64,000 nt of DNA, taken from NCBI RefSeq assembly GCF_905220415.1, contig NC_059553.1:2690501-2754500 (forward strand). The letters run 5' to 3'. Below the pieces are notes generated by a model. That model ran no database searches and was not told where the DNA came from. It was given only the letters and a program-made list of their open reading frames with translations. A program made the translations under genes and the position numbers. Source of the stretch: Colias croceus. Lineage: Eukaryota; Arthropoda; Insecta; Lepidoptera; Pieridae. The first letter of the stretch is position 1; each line of letters begins with the position of its first letter. Shown one piece after another: positions 36,401-46,546 of this stretch.

Positions 36401-39400
36401 CGCCTTTTTCGACTAGAGATGATATCTATACAAAAATAAAATTTAATTTAATATCTTCTATCATAATTTTAGATTAACATTACTCATCCACAGTTTTATT
36501 GGTTGAAAAAGCAATAGCAGGCAAAGAGGCAGAGACAACACATATTTTCTTAATTTGGAATCATTTATTTACCATGAGTAAATCCAAGTGCATGGGACAG
36601 GGCATTATTTCGTTGTTTCTTCTGTATGAGTCGTAGCGCCGATTTATTTTTAAGTTGCACTTCTTCAACACTCGAGTCTGAATGTAGCACTTGTTCAGTT
36701 TTAGATGTCTGGGCTTCTTCCACATTACTGGTTCTTGTCTGCTGCTTGCTGGTGTCCGTGTGATCAATGCTGTTACCGGAATCACTGTAAATTGTGTACG
36801 GCAACTGTTGCTTTGAATACGAGTTCTCATGTCTCCCACTTGTCTTTTCCATTTCTGTACTTATTTCCACTTTGCTTGAGCTGTTTTCATTTCTTCCAGT
36901 ATCATTCTTACTCTTGGTGTCTTCAGAAATTGAATCAAGGTTCACAACTTGTGCATCATTACTTACAACTTGTTCTTCTATTGCTGTGTTATTTTCTGCT
37001 GTATTACTATTTTTCTTTGATATTATATTTTTAACTAAATTTTTTTCGGTATTTGTTATTGCATCTGTATCTGATACTGACATTTGCTGTACCAGCTTTT
37101 TGCGTTTTACTTTAGGCGCTTCTTGGGAGGTCGCCCTCTTTTTGTTTTGTTTATTATGATTTTTCAGTGATAGTTTCTGGACTTTACCTTTGTCAGCTGT
37201 GTTATTTTTGCTAGTGTTTTTATCAAGTCCTTCTGGATTATTTGGCAGTTGAGTGTCAACTGTAGTATTGATATTATTTCCTGTCTCTGCGGAAATCCGT
37301 ACAGTTCCACTTTTCTCCTCTACTACTTGTTCTTTAGTAGTCTGCCCAGATTTATCATCATTTGCTTTATTGTTACCACTTAAAATAGAATCAGATGTGT
37401 TTTTAAGATTTTCTTCAGAAACATCATTATCTAATGGATTTTTATCCAATAAATCCTCGACAATTTTTAACGAAGCTGGACTTTCATTACCAGCATCTTC
37501 ATCAATTTTTAAATTGTTGTCTTTATCTTCTGAATCTGAAATTTCTATTGTACAATTATTTTCATTGTCAGCACCATTCAAATTAGTGTTATCTTCCTTT
37601 TTGTTTTGTTTCAGTTCATCAACATTGTCCTCATCTGAGTCAAAATCATTAATAACCTCTTGAATTAAGTCTGATGTTTCTTTTTTACGTGTTGATGTTG
37701 GTCCTTCTTCTTTATTTTGGTCTTGGTCAGGTTCTTGGTCTTGGTCCGGTTCTTGGTCATGTTCAAGTTCTTTTTGTATGTCCTCAGCAGTTTCATAGCA
37801 ATTCTCTAATACAAGAGTGTCTGTGGATGTTCTATCCGCTACTGATTTTGGATTTTTGGAAGCCTCACCTGCTGCTTCTCCTTCTTCTTTATCATCTTCA
37901 TTCATATCTTCTTCATTCACTACAGGCTGACCATTTTCTAAACAAAGAAGTTATTTGAATTAGTCTATCTAAGAAAAGAACATGCTTTATATAATATATT
38001 TGTATATTGATTGGATACTGACCATTGTTGATGTCTTTATCCACCGGTTCAACATCAAGCTTATTGTTCAGTTTGAATTCCACATCACATCTATAAATGT
38101 ATAAAAAATAATTAAAAACCAATCATAAACAATACAAATTAATTCATGGAAAAATACACTCACCCTTGTCTAAAACTAGCAATTTGTGTAATGTTCAGTT
38201 TATAATATGGATTATGAATATCAGGTAAGATGCGCTTCAGAAATGTTTCCTTAAGACTTTGCCATGTCCTATTTAAAATCTAAAATCAAAGAGTATAGAG
38301 AAATATACTATAAAATCATCAATTTTTAAAGAATAGAAAAAGTTAAGTTATAAGTGAATAGGCTCTTTCTAGGCAGGCATGCTCATTCATAGGCTGCATC
38401 ACTACTTACCATCAGGTAGGATGCAGTCAAATGCCTGGCTATCTTTAATAAAAAAAAAAAAAAAAAGTACCCGCCTTTTTCTGTTCTTTAAAAATGTATT
38501 ATTTTTATATCATTTAATTTATATATAGCATTTGAATGCTACAAAACACTAAATATCAAATTAAATAAATCTTTGTTTGAAAGAAAATATAAAATGAGAT
38601 AGAAATAAAACAATTACCTTATCATTGGCAAATTCCATCCACATTTTTCTTCCTCTTATTTCACTGTAGACTTTATGTTTGACCAGATAATCTACAATTG
38701 TCTTCATTTCCTTCATTGTATATGCTTTGCTGTTAAATAAATATTTGAGTTAAATGGAATAAAAACAAAACAAACAAACTTAGATAATAAATGATAATAT
38801 TATAAGGATATACAACTCGATCAAGCTAAGTTTGCACCTCGTTGGAATGCGTTTTTGTGTATATTTTAATGTATAATACAATGTTAAAACAATAAATGCA
38901 AATTAAAATCTAATAAACATTTGTTTACTTTTTTTTAAGTCATAGCGAATCCTTTTTTGCAGACAGTATGTAAGCGTCAGTGTAACTTAATCGACGCGAG
39001 GTGCAAACTTAACTTGGTCGAGTTGTACATGTTCTATCTTGTAAAATTTTCATGTATAGATCACTACCCTCTACTAGCAAAACAGTAACTGATTAAGTAA
39101 ACAGTTCCTGAGTTACATTGGCTATGTTAAATTATTTTACTTTTAAAGTTAAGCCAGGATGACTTTCCAGGATGGCGTTAAGCCAGGCTGACTTTTCTCA
39201 ATCCAGTAGATTTCTCTTATGAAGAAAATTCTATGTTTTTAAATTTCATGTGAGTATATCTATGATAAAAATGAATCGCCAAATGTGTTGCGAAGCGTAA
39301 AATTCGAAGAATGGCTCAAGCAATTGGGCTAATTTTGTTATGTCTTTGTTAAGGCAAAAGGAAGGTTCTTATAGCGAGACAACACGAAAAGGGGCAATAG

Positions 39401-40982
39401 AGTAGAATCTTGCCTACTGGCCAGCAAGTACAATATAAATCCCAATATTCAAAGGCTTTATATAAGGCTTTTTCTTTGCTGTCGGTTTCGTAACAATGGA
39501 TTTTTTATGTGGGAGGGTTGTCAGCCCCCCGCACAACCCCCGAAATGCTGGAGGACCACACCCTTCTTTCGGAGGCCAAGACCCACTTTGGGGTCACCGC
39601 GCCAGATAGTAAGTAAGTAAGTAAGTTATATAAGGCTTAGGGTTGGCTTTAGTTAACTTCCGCACGAATTTGTTGGAAATATTTATATTGTTAGTTAGCT
39701 AGGTAATGTAAGATTGTAATTCCAAAATATTATCGTTAGGAAACTTGTAGTTTTTTAGTTATTAATTTTTAAAGTTAATAATTTTTTGTGCGAAAAAAGC
39801 GCATTTATCCGTTTTGTTGTGCAAAAAAAGCGGACCAAGACGTTCCATTTCACTGTACGCAGCGGCCGGCGAGTGCCAAAAGCGACTTTAGGGCGATTCC
39901 CACTCAAACAAAAAAAAAAATCTACGTAAGTAGGCTAAAAAACTATTAAACTTTTATTTTTAATATCCAAATAGGTAGCGAGGAGCGAAGCGACGAGCGT
40001 GTTAGGTTAACTCTTGAACTGCCGCACGAGCCGAGCGAGCGAAGCGAGCGTGCCGCGGCAGCGGCCGGCGAGTGCCAGAAGCGACTTTAGGGCGATTCCC
40101 ACTCAAACAAAAAATAAATCTACGTAGGTTAAAAAACTATTAAACTTTTATTTTTAATATCCAAATAGGTAGCGAGGAACGAAGCGACGAGCGTGTTAGG
40201 TTAACTCTTGAACTGCCACCAGAAGCGACTTTAGGGCGATTCCCACTCAAATAAAAAAACTACGTAGGTTTACACAACTTGTTTGTATTTTATTTATGTA
40301 TCGTAAATTTTTTGTTATTATCGTCTAATGCTTAGTTAAAATGATTTTACACCAATTCCATACATTTTGAGGTTAGAATAGGAAAATTGATTTTTCTCCA
40401 AAACTATTGGTTTCCTAACTTTCCCCGTTTGGGGGGAGGGTCCCCCCCTCCTCCTCCCCCCTCCCCTCCCACAAAAAACCTATAATACGTGCGGCAGTTA
40501 ACTAAAGAAACCCCAAGGCTTATTATGTGGCAAGGCTTTCAACATGATAAATACATACATTTAAAAATAAGATGCCACATGAATGGATGTATTTAAATTT
40601 ATATTATTTGAAATACAGTAATACTTCTGCTTTTGGAATATTGTTAATATTATGTACCTACTAAACATTTAGAAATGGGCATAGTCGTTTATAGGATGTA
40701 ATCTTTCAATAATTAAAAGATTAGGATATAATAATTCATAGATAAGTAAAGTCAAAACTTCGCAATATAAAACACATACCTACAAATGATTGTAAATATA
40801 AAATAGGTAAATAAAAAAAAACACATAAATGCGATCCTATAAACATGAATATTTTTAATTAAACTTTCGTTATAGATGTACTAGATTTATAGGTAATTCA
40901 GTTAACCATTTAAATTTAAAGCAACTGTAGAAACAAGTAACGAGGGTATGCTATAAATTTTATATTTAACTTACCCCGACAT
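24443..40982 (-). CDS. Rap1-type Myb-domain protein with AT-hooks (about 1584 aa, 18 exons)
   Basis: Exons on the minus strand: 40982-40975, 38729-38618, 38279-38164, 38090-38023, 37937-36573, 36425-36356, 36110-36012, 35646-35516, 33579-33504, 33127-33059, 32948-32908, 32814-32738, 32432-32243, 30856-30736, 30327-30164, 28975-28819, 26585-25072, 24819-24443. All 17 junctions keep phase; total 4755 nt. Exon 1 is only 8 nt (ATG TCG GG). Residues about 4-65 form a Rap1/TERF2IP-type Myb fold, with KMWMEFAND..TWQSLKETFLKRILP matching the family's 'W..SLKDRYLKHL' helix. Next come a long acidic, low-complexity exon (about 102-556), a basic patch SRKRRRSYNRKRS, an AT-hook RGGRPRKNP (about 850) and RPRGRNARKPR (about 940). 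Known Rap1 proteins bind telomeres through partners. Vertebrate Rap1 carries BRCT before Myb; none is seen here. The function, telomeric or general chromatin, is inference. Confidence 0.75.
28144..28304 (+). repeat. Lepidopteran interspersed repeat, full tail
   Basis: It begins TACTAATATTATAAATGCG and contains CTCAACCGATTTTCATGAAA. It ends with CACGGGCGAAGCCGCGGGCG followed by GAAGCTAGT. This is the best-preserved copy of the family also seen at 14304-14474, 35464 and 45000. It sits in the penultimate intron of the Rap1-like gene. Confidence 0.7.
29126..30050 (-). mobile_element. 5'-truncated CR1/L2-like LINE fragment
   Basis: An antisense frame encodes about 285 aa of post-catalytic reverse transcriptase and C-terminal region: NLVRFNPDKTQVCLFSAKK, LLYKAQIRPHMEYCSHLWAG, QRRAVRIIG, then FIPRTTKLWNNLPSAIFP. 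The catalytic FADD block is absent, so the copy is 5'-truncated. The 3' end (GCCTGATGGTAAGCA on the plus strand, then an A-rich run on the minus strand at about 29125-29140) is typical of a lepidopteran CR1-like LINE tail. The clade is from memory. It lies in an intron of the Rap1-like gene, in the same orientation. Confidence 0.75.
31430..32235 (+). repeat. About 800-bp GC-rich retroelement-like insertion with (TTA)n tail
   Basis: It is strikingly GC-rich inside an AT-rich intron and contains GGGACACCAGCCGCAGCC, GCGGGCCCGCGGGCCCGG and TCCCGCGGGGTCGC. It ends CCCTACGCCTG followed by TATTATTATTATTATTA, a simple-repeat tail typical of some LINE or SINE 3' ends. No long convincing ORF is present. 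It lies directly downstream on the plus strand of a Rap1-like intron and ends about 8 bp before exon 13 (32243). Confidence 0.55.
33183..33262. repeat. 80-bp palindrome-cored repeat (copy 2 of 2, inverted)
   Basis: Inverted copy of 18525-18604, with GCCCAAGCGGCCCGATCGG and CACAATAGATTTTCCATTGT. It is followed directly by another lepidopteran repeat. Confidence 0.6.
33295..33462 (+). repeat. Lepidopteran interspersed repeat (SINE/RTE-like)
   Basis: It contains GATGATATATAGCCTATAGC, CAAATCGGACCAGTAGTTCC and AGCTTTATAATATTATAAAT. I recognise this as a widespread lepidopteran dispersed repeat. The class (RTE-derived SINE or LINE tail) is uncertain. Confidence 0.5.
33858..34326. mobile_element. 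TIR element with about 60-bp inverted ends
   Basis: Left end GTTACGGCTAAAGGTAGGTG and right-end complement GTTTCGGCTAAAGGTAGGTG agree over about 60 bp, including TTAGCCGGCTAAACTTAGG. The interior (about 34010-34150) is GC-rich and shares GCACGAGCCGAGCGAGCG-type sequence, inverted, with the repeat at 39861-40265. AT-rich flanks (ATATAT) hide the target duplication. Confidence 0.7.
34645..34691. repeat. Perfect palindrome with 11-bp arms
   Basis: CCGCGATCTAT and its exact complement ATAGATCGCGG are separated by TACG at 34671-34674. Outside, CGCAAG (34645-34650) pairs with CTTGCG (34686-34691). It is probably the core of a decayed inverted-repeat element. Confidence 0.6.
35330..35464 (+). repeat. 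Lepidopteran interspersed repeat, GGGCGAAGCCG tail
   Basis: It ends GCGGGCGAAGCCGCGGGCGG then TAAGCTAGT. The 5' part is diverged. It lies about 50 bp from exon 8 of the Rap1-like gene. Confidence 0.55.
38353..38466 (+). mobile_element. 3'-end fragment of CR1-like LINE with poly(A)
   Basis: It contains CACTACTTACCATCAGGTAG and AAATGCCTGGCTATCTTTAA, followed by about 18 A residues. This 3'-UTR block (TTACCATCAGGTG..TGCCTG) resembles the tail of the fragment at 29126-30050, which is in the opposite orientation. Confidence 0.55.
39511..39627 (+). repeat. GC-rich LINE-tail-like block with (TAAG)n microsatellite
   Basis: It contains GTCAGCCCCCCGCACAACCC and GGCCAAGACCCACTTTGGGG and ends in four to five TAAG units. 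A GC-rich block with a tetranucleotide tail is the pattern of some R1/RTE-type 3' ends. The family is not assigned. Confidence 0.4.
39861..40265. repeat. Three tandem copies of a roughly 199-bp unit
   Basis: GCGGCCGGCGAGTGCC occurs at 39862 and 40061 (period 199). A third, internally deleted copy begins at 40219 with CCAGAAGCGACTTTAGGGCG. Each copy has AAACTATTAAACTTTTATTT and a GCGAGGAGCGAAGCGACG block. It lies in the large first intron of the Rap1-like gene. Confidence 0.7.
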
Positions 40983-41002
40983 TGTGGTTTGCTTTTATTG
41001 GT

Positions 41003-42430
41003 CTAATGCAATGGTTCAAATACTGTTCGAGGAATCCTTGGAATGTAAGCCTTTGATTTTAATAAAATAGGAAATTTATCATCTTCTGTTTAATATCAGT
41101 TTGGAACTTTTACAAATACTTTTGCCGGTAACGGTACAAAAAAGACAAATAATTAACAAATAACGCGACCGCCAAGCCGTTGTTTGCCGCAGTTAACAAG
41201 ATGACGCATGTCGCACAACTGTCATTTGTCACTTTACGGACATAGATTAAAAAACTATTTTTTAATAATAATATGCAGATTATTAACCTAAATAAATAAA
41301 AGTGCAAAATCACAGAACAGTAAGAACATAATAGAAGTGCTATAATGTCATAATTAGTATGAAAACCAGTGTCGCCAAACCCACACATTTAAACCGATAG
41401 TTATACAGTACACTACAAGTAAACTATGCCTTTGATTGGACAGCTTAATTTGAGTAAAAACCGACTAAGGTTATAAATTCAGCATTTCAATATGTACCCT
41501 AAATCACTATGTTACGGTTTATTTTAGTATAACATCCCTAGGTATATTAGCTGTTTTGTTTCTCTTTGCTCAGAAATTCCAAATTCGAAAACATTCAGCT
41601 ACTCCACAACAGAGGGCGTTAATTTTCGATAGATATAACTTTGAACCTCAACACATAGAAATAAGGTTGAAATTTGTGTCACTCTAAATTAATGACATTA
41701 ACTTGACATTAACCTGATGCTATGCTCTAAGGGATGTCAGCCTTGTTATCGATAATTCACAAATAAATATATTTTTGTGCATTTTTTTTTCTTTCTATTA
41801 TATGAGTATAGGATAATGTGTCACATTTTGGAGTATGTTTATTACTACTAAGTACGTCTTTTCATATTATTATATTTAAATAAAAAACGGAATAGAATAG
41901 TATAAATCTATATTTACAAAACAAACAGAAAATATGCATTATTTTAAATCTTGGAACTGCCGTAGGTTTGATGTATCGGTGGCCTTTGTTAGACTGCTTA
42001 TTGCTGTTCGGCATCCAGTTAACTCGTCACGTTGCATTTATTATCAATTTCTCTTTTAAATTAGGCTCTTTCGAAAATCTATAAATAAATAGGACAAATG
42101 AAAGCTAAGGAAAAATAGAATAAAATTTAATATTTATAATGTTTGTCTTTTCTAAAGTATCGATACTGTCGATATGCGCCACATGCATCACTAATCCAAC
42201 ATTCGTTTGTTTATTGCAATAATATTCCAGAAAGTCTTGTTTGCTGTTCAATCTATATTAGTACTTATTTCTTATGGATTAAGGTTCATTTTGACTTAAT
42301 ATTTTTATAAATTTTTGACAAATTATGAAGAGCGAAGTTGTAACGTAAAATATATTTAAAATAAATTAAAATAAGGCTTACCGATGGTATGAAATGCCTC
42401 GATTGCTGATATTATTTCGTCTGCTATCAT
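41003..42430 (-). CDS. Two-exon 43-aa microprotein upstream of the Rap1-like gene
   Basis: Exon a is 42430-42382 (16 codons, donor CATCG|GTAAGC). Exon b is 41085-41003, after acceptor TTAAACAG. Phase 1 closes, giving 43 aa that start MIADEIISAIEAFHTI, continue EDDKFPILLKSKAYIP and end RIPRTVFEPLH. The composition (mixed hydrophobic and charged, Pro-spaced basic tail) is protein-like. I do not recognise it. Its stop is 20 nt before the ATG of the Rap1-like protein on the same strand, and AATAAA sits at 40999-40994 within that gap. It could be its own gene, or the first cistron of a shared transcript whose exon continues to the donor at 40974. An extra exon within the 1.3-kb intron cannot be excluded. 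Confidence 0.55.
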
Positions 42431-42566
42431 TTTTCCACTCTAATACCGAACAACACGCTCTAAATAATGAATAAATATGGAAATAAGGTTTGACAGCTGA
42501 CAACCGACTCGAATATTTTTCTGCGCACAACTGAGAGCGAGTTAGGTGATCTTACCTTACGTGGGC

Positions 42567-43843
42567 CACACTGAAAGTTTTGCGTAACTAATAAACAAAA
42601 CAATTTATTTGTCCAATATTATATTTACTACTTTTTAAAGTATTCTCCGCTACATTTAAAACACTTTTTCATCCGTTCAAACCATTTCTGGAAACATGAG
42701 GACCATTGGTCCGAGGGTATGTTTTCTGCGTGCTGTTTGAAAGCAACCACGGCCTCTTCTGGCCTCGTAAATGTCGAACCACTCATTGAATCATAGATTT
42801 GTGGGAAAAGAAAGAAATCGCAAGGTGCTAGGTTAGGACTGCGTGTGGCATGAGTCACGTGCTCTATGTTTTCAGTAGCCAAAAATGACTTTGTTTTGTT
42901 CGCGGTGTGCGCCGAAGCACTGTCATGGTGCAACAAGATGCGACTTCTAGGTCGCTTTTCTCTTATTTTTTCTAAGACATTGGGCAAAAAAATAGTGGTG
43001 TACCACTCGGCATTAACAGTCTTTTGTTACTCAAGTGGGATAGTGCAGACAGGATTCGTCTTAGAGAAAAATAATGCAATCATTTGTTTGCCAACCCTTC
43101 TCGCCTGCCTCTATTTGGTTGGTTTGCTGTCACTTTCAAACACCCACAAAGAATATTGGTGTTTTCTTTCTGGAATATAACCATATATACATATTTCATA
43201 TCCTGTCACGATATTATACACGGCATTAGAATGTCCGTAATTGTACTTTAATAGCATTTCTTAACACCAATCTACTCGATGTCGTTTTTGTTATGGAGTG
43301 AGTTTGGGAGCAATTCACCGGCAACCAATCTTCCTAACTTTGAAATGTTCATGTAAAATTTTCTGAATTTGTCTCATATCAATCCCCAAATGTCCTCGAA
43401 TATCCTAATAAGTGATATGGCAATTTTCTTAAATTAGTCGTCTGATGGTAGCCATATTTTCCTCCGTGATCGCAGTTGAGGGTCGACCTTCACGAATTTC
43501 ATCATGAAGAGAAACACGGCCGCGATGAAATTCAGCATATCAATGCCTTACAGTGCTCAAATAAGGTGCTTCCCTCCCAAAAGTATTTTGAAGGCGAGCA
43601 GTGCAAGCTTTCGGAGAAAGCGAACTTTTAAAATCATCAAAAATCATCGCCCTAAAATTGTTTCGTGTTAGTTCCGTTTTTGCTACGGACAACGAACTTC
43701 AACTTGAGATAAAAAAAAATTGACACGAGCTTTCAGCCAAATTTTTTTTTCCTCAACTTATGAGACTTCATAGGTTAAAAAAATATAACATTCAAAATTC
43801 AAACATTTATGGGTGGCTAGAAACGCAAAACTTTTAGTGTGCA
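42567..43843 (-). pseudogene. Decayed mariner transposon
   Basis: The ends share AAGTTTTGCGT in inverted orientation (CACTGAAAGTTTTGCG at 42570 and its complement near 43835). The minus strand encodes a mariner transposase in pieces. The N-terminal part reads SLSPKACTARLQ..REGRPSTAITEEN with several in-frame stops and a further disruption. The C-terminal piece at 42628-42987 is intact and holds LLHHDSASAHTA (catalytic D) and HATRSPNLAPCDFFLFP (third catalytic D in the D34D arrangement). The transposase cannot be made from this copy. Confidence 0.85.
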
Positions 43844-43895
43844 CTAGGTACTAGTGACACGTGGGCCACGCCCACATCGCACTTCTATTATGTTC

Positions 43896-44137
43896 TAAAA
43901 GGGGTGACAGACGTACGAGTAAGTACGCAAACTTGTGGCTCGACGACCTTTTTCGCTCGTGTGTCACCCCAAGTACGCGTACTTAAAAACCGTCGAGTAA
44001 GTTCGTTGACGATCCAACATGTTTGAAATTTTACTCGAAGCCCGCCTTGGCTCGCACGTCTGTCACCGCCGCGAGCCGAGTAAGTACGCGAACTTTAAAA
44101 CCGCGACTTTAAAGTTCGTACGTCTATCAGCCCTTTT
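43896..44137. mobile_element. MITE-like element with TIR GGGTGACAGACGTACGA
   Basis: Left AAAAGGGGTGACAGACGTAC and the complement of the right end AAAAGGGCTGATAGACGTAC match. The interior carries several GTAAGTACGCGAACTT-like motifs in both orientations. It lies directly beside the mariner remnant. Confidence 0.6.
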
Positions 44138-44432
44138 ACTGTTCTGTGTGCAAAATTCACATATTATAAAATAGTACTTTGTAACTTTTAAGTTCACATC
44201 AAATTCATTCGATAACACTTAAGTATTTATATTCTTTATTCTGTGAATCCAATGTTAAGTCCATAGGTGTTTCGAGATTTTATAATATGGAATGCTTTAT
44301 TAAAATGTGTAAGATTATGTATTTCTAAAATGGTAACTAAAACAAACTAACAGAATGTAATTCCAATTTATTGTAATTGTAATCTATATATATATATATA
44401 TTAAAATAAAATATGAGAATCATTTGAGTTAA

Positions 44433-46037
44433 TTAATTTTGACTATGAGATCTTCCTGGTTTCCTGCCCATAACTGGGCTCCCACCCATTTGTCGAAGCA
44501 AGCCTCGAAGCCCTTTTGCTTCTCGAAGCCCACTATCTAACTGCTCAGCTGGTATGGCTGAAAAATCGTCAATCAGTGGGAGTGGGCCACTCAGTCTTTC
44601 TGAATACTGCGAGAGACGTGATTGATGCCCACTTGGAGATATTTTATCATTCTGTGGTTGTAGTGACTGAAACAGATATAAATAATTAATTATGATTTTA
44701 AAATATCTACAATAACCAAAAATAAACATAGCAAAGTATAAACAAAGGATATTCATTATTCAATAAAATGTGATTGTGAATGGATCTAGGAAGTAGGAGT
44801 AAAGTTAAATCACTACATAGTATAAAACAAAGTCGCTTTCTCTGTCCCTATGTCCCTTTGTATGCTTAACTCTTTAAAACTACGCAACGGTTTTTTATGC
44901 GGTTTTTTTTAATAGATAGAGTGATTCAAGAGGAAGGTTTTAGTATATAATTTATTCGGTTTTAGACAAAGCGGGCGAAGCCGCGGCTGCTAAGCTAGTA
45001 AATTAATATGAAATTAAATCCATAACAGCTTTGCAAAAATGATTTATTTTTAAAGAGTAGAAAATGCTTCGCAAGGATTTAAAAACCTTAATTTTTATGT
45101 TATCATAATACTCCATGGTACCTTTCCTTTCAATGAGGCTATTTCCTCTTGCAATCTCTTAACCAAAGCTGCATCACTCTCATAGCTTGTGAGCGTTGGT
45201 TGCGGCATACATTGGAATACTGTAGCTAGTAGATTATGTAAGGATACTAGCACGCTATCTTGCCATGCCCTTGTGAAGTACAAACTGAATGAGGGATTTT
45301 CTTCCGGCTTTTGTATGTAGGGTAACACTGTAATTAAATAATAATTCTCGTGTAAAGTTTATTATTATTTACCACATTAACTTCTATAAGGCATATTATT
45401 TTCTAATTATATAAATAAGGAAGAATAATCATGTTTTTTCCTATAATATGGCTATGATTGAATTAAATTAGCAAGAAAAAAAATAATAATTGAAAATTAA
45501 CAAATTACACATAGGGTATTTAAAGAAAGTATAAAAATGTTCAAAGTATGTAATATTTACTTACTAAACCAATCCCTCCATTCACTTTGTCCTTGCAATT
45601 CAGGCAGCATTTTTGCAAAAAACTCCGCAACTTTCTCATTCTTCACACCACCTGTACTTTGTGCAGCTGTTACCAAGTACAGTTTATAAAGACTATATTC
45701 TATTTTACGAACAGCTGAAACATACATTTAAATTGTAATATACTGTAACTAGAGAAATCCAAACTTTTGGAAGGAAAATGAAAATCAAGATACCTGGTTG
45801 AACATGAACTTCAAGTTTGGAAAAAACTAAGTTATCCAGATGGGTCCAGTATTCTTTTAATCCATTGAGATCAGAAACATTAATATAATGTACAATTTGT
45901 TCAACAATTTTATCAACCCTGAAACCTTTGTCTTTATCAGCTTTCAGATCATTTTCAAATGCCTTTACAGTAGAAGTAAATCCCCTAAACAATAGATATT
46001 CTCGCACCAATTCATCTACAAACTGTAAATGTGCCAT
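44433..46037 (-). pseudogene. WDR91-like LisH/CTLH gene, no WD40 repeats, one frameshift
   Basis: WDR91 is a Rab7/PI3K-complex regulator of endosomes, with an N-terminal LisH/CTLH region and C-terminal WD40 repeats. Exons here: 46037-45794, 45715-45565, 45327-45122, 44666-44433. Exon 1 has DELVREYLLFRGFTSTVKAF and KGFRVDKIVEQ, clear WDR91 matches. Exon 2 reads AVRKIEYSLYKLYLVTAAQ, then shifts by one base in an A4 run (45658-45661), after which STGG..KVAEFFAKMLPELQ and SEWRDWF follow in the other frame. Exons 3-4 resume in phase, give SLHNLLATVFQCMPQP, and end SHSQN-stop with AATAAA near 44362. The product would be about 277 aa and lacks WD40; none is found downstream. It may be a truncated paralogue, a pseudogene, or a functional short form with a one-base assembly error. 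Confidence 0.7.
44865..45000 (+). repeat. Lepidopteran interspersed repeat, GGGCGAAGCCG tail
   Basis: It ends AAAGCGGGCGAAGCCGCGGC then TGCTAAGCTAGTA, in an intron of the WDR91-like gene. Confidence 0.55.
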
Positions 46038-46546
46038 GTTTGTGAAATTAAAATATAAAATATTCGATTGTTGTTTTTGTAAACAAATTTTTTGACATTA
46101 CTAAAATTCTTTGTAGATTGTCATTGTGACAAACTGACAAATGTCTGGAAAATTATCCAATTTAGATTAAAATAAATATTAATGACGTTTTATAGGTATG
46201 CTTTTTAAGATATTTATAGTTTATTTGATAAATTGGATTCTATGAAGAATTTTGGCCAAATATATAAATTTTGTGGTTTTATATATTATCTGTGAAATAA
46301 ATATTGGCATTGAAAAAAATGACGGAAAGCGCGGGAAACTTCGAACGAGGCGGGAGCGTGTTTTAAATTTTAATTTTAAATTAAACTTAATTTTATGATC
46401 AGAGGAGTAATTTGTTGTAAATATATAGTATTTAGTGTAAATAGTTATAGTTTTATATTATATTGGTAAGTTTTATTGTTAATATTATTTTTTATAGGTA
46501 CCTATGTAAATTGTATATTTGAATTGAGTCTCCTTCATAGAAATCT

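Noticed and set aside
41110..41388. 92-aa minus frame in the microprotein intron
   Set aside because: Cys/Leu/Ile-rich translation of AT-rich DNA with no supporting splice sites in phase with the two exons.
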